From Lachnospiraceae bacterium UBA7188 (GTDB lineage Bacteria; Bacillota; Clostridia; Lachnospirales; Lachnospiraceae), in NCBI GenBank assembly GCA_002490995.1, contig DKVC01000292.1, forward strand, positions 1-5,389: 5,389 nt of DNA, read 5' to 3'. The notes under the pieces were generated by a model. It worked only from the letters and a program-made list of their open reading frames with translations. It did no database searches and was not told where the DNA came from. Made by a program: the position numbers and the translations under genes. This document shows positions 5,361-5,389 of the stretch, piece by piece (position 1 is the stretch's first letter; every line of letters starts with the position of its first letter).

Positions 5361-5389
5361 ATGGCCAGGGCGGAAAATTGGAAAAACTG
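5361..5389 (+). CDS. 5' end of a divergent plus-strand gene, cut by the window edge
   Basis: ATG at 5361 opens a frame reading MARAENWKN to the window end. It is preceded by AAGGAAG at 5344-5350, ten bases before the start, which is an acceptable ribosome binding site. Only nine codons are present, so no function can be assigned. It is transcribed away from the glycosylation operon and may belong to the same surface polysaccharide locus, which is a guess from position only. If the frame closes soon after the window edge, the call is wrong. Confidence 0.5.

Overview
The window carries one tightly organised minus-strand operon of five genes, a strong promoter and structured leader in front of it, a divergent intergenic region, and the first nine codons of a plus-strand gene at the right edge. 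Moderate GC, consensus sigma-A type promoter spacing, GGAGG-type ribosome binding sites and the style of the proteins suggest a Gram-positive Clostridia, plausibly a gut Lachnospiraceae relative. This is an inference; no taxonomic marker is present.

Reading along the minus strand (high to low coordinates): a near-perfect promoter (TTGACA, 18 bases, TATAAT; 5108-5079); a leader of about 150 bases with three successive hairpins (5037-4951); a large polytopic membrane protein that looks like a GT-C type glycosyltransferase (4922-3207); an intergenic gap holding one copy of a 50-bp repeat (3198-3149); a GtrA-family small membrane protein (3127-2669); a possible internal promoter (2665-2637); a DegT/DnrJ/EryC1/StrS-family PLP sugar aminotransferase (about 2594-1500); a WxcM/FdtA-type cupin sugar-nucleotide 3,4-ketoisomerase (1485-1072); and a GtrB/DPM1-like family 2 glycosyltransferase with two C-terminal membrane helices (1075-110). 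After the last gene lies a second copy of the 50-bp repeat in the opposite orientation (43-92), and the left window edge folds back on it.

Together the genes read as a self-contained three-component glycosylation system plus a dedicated sugar supply. The ketoisomerase and aminotransferase would turn a dTDP-4-keto-6-deoxyhexose into a 3-amino-3,6-dideoxyhexose. The GT2 enzyme would load that sugar onto undecaprenyl phosphate, the GtrA protein would help present it outside, and the GT-C enzyme would transfer it onto a surface polymer such as a teichoic acid, capsule or glycoprotein. RmlA/RmlB and an N-acetyltransferase are not in the window.

The most unusual structural point is that the four genes gtrA-like, aminotransferase, ketoisomerase and GT2 are bounded exactly by inverted copies of the 50-bp repeat (46 of 50 identical, the inner 39 bp with one mismatch). 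The outer copy supplies sequence directly at the stop codon of the GT-C gene. This suggests an inserted, exchangeable or invertible sugar cassette.
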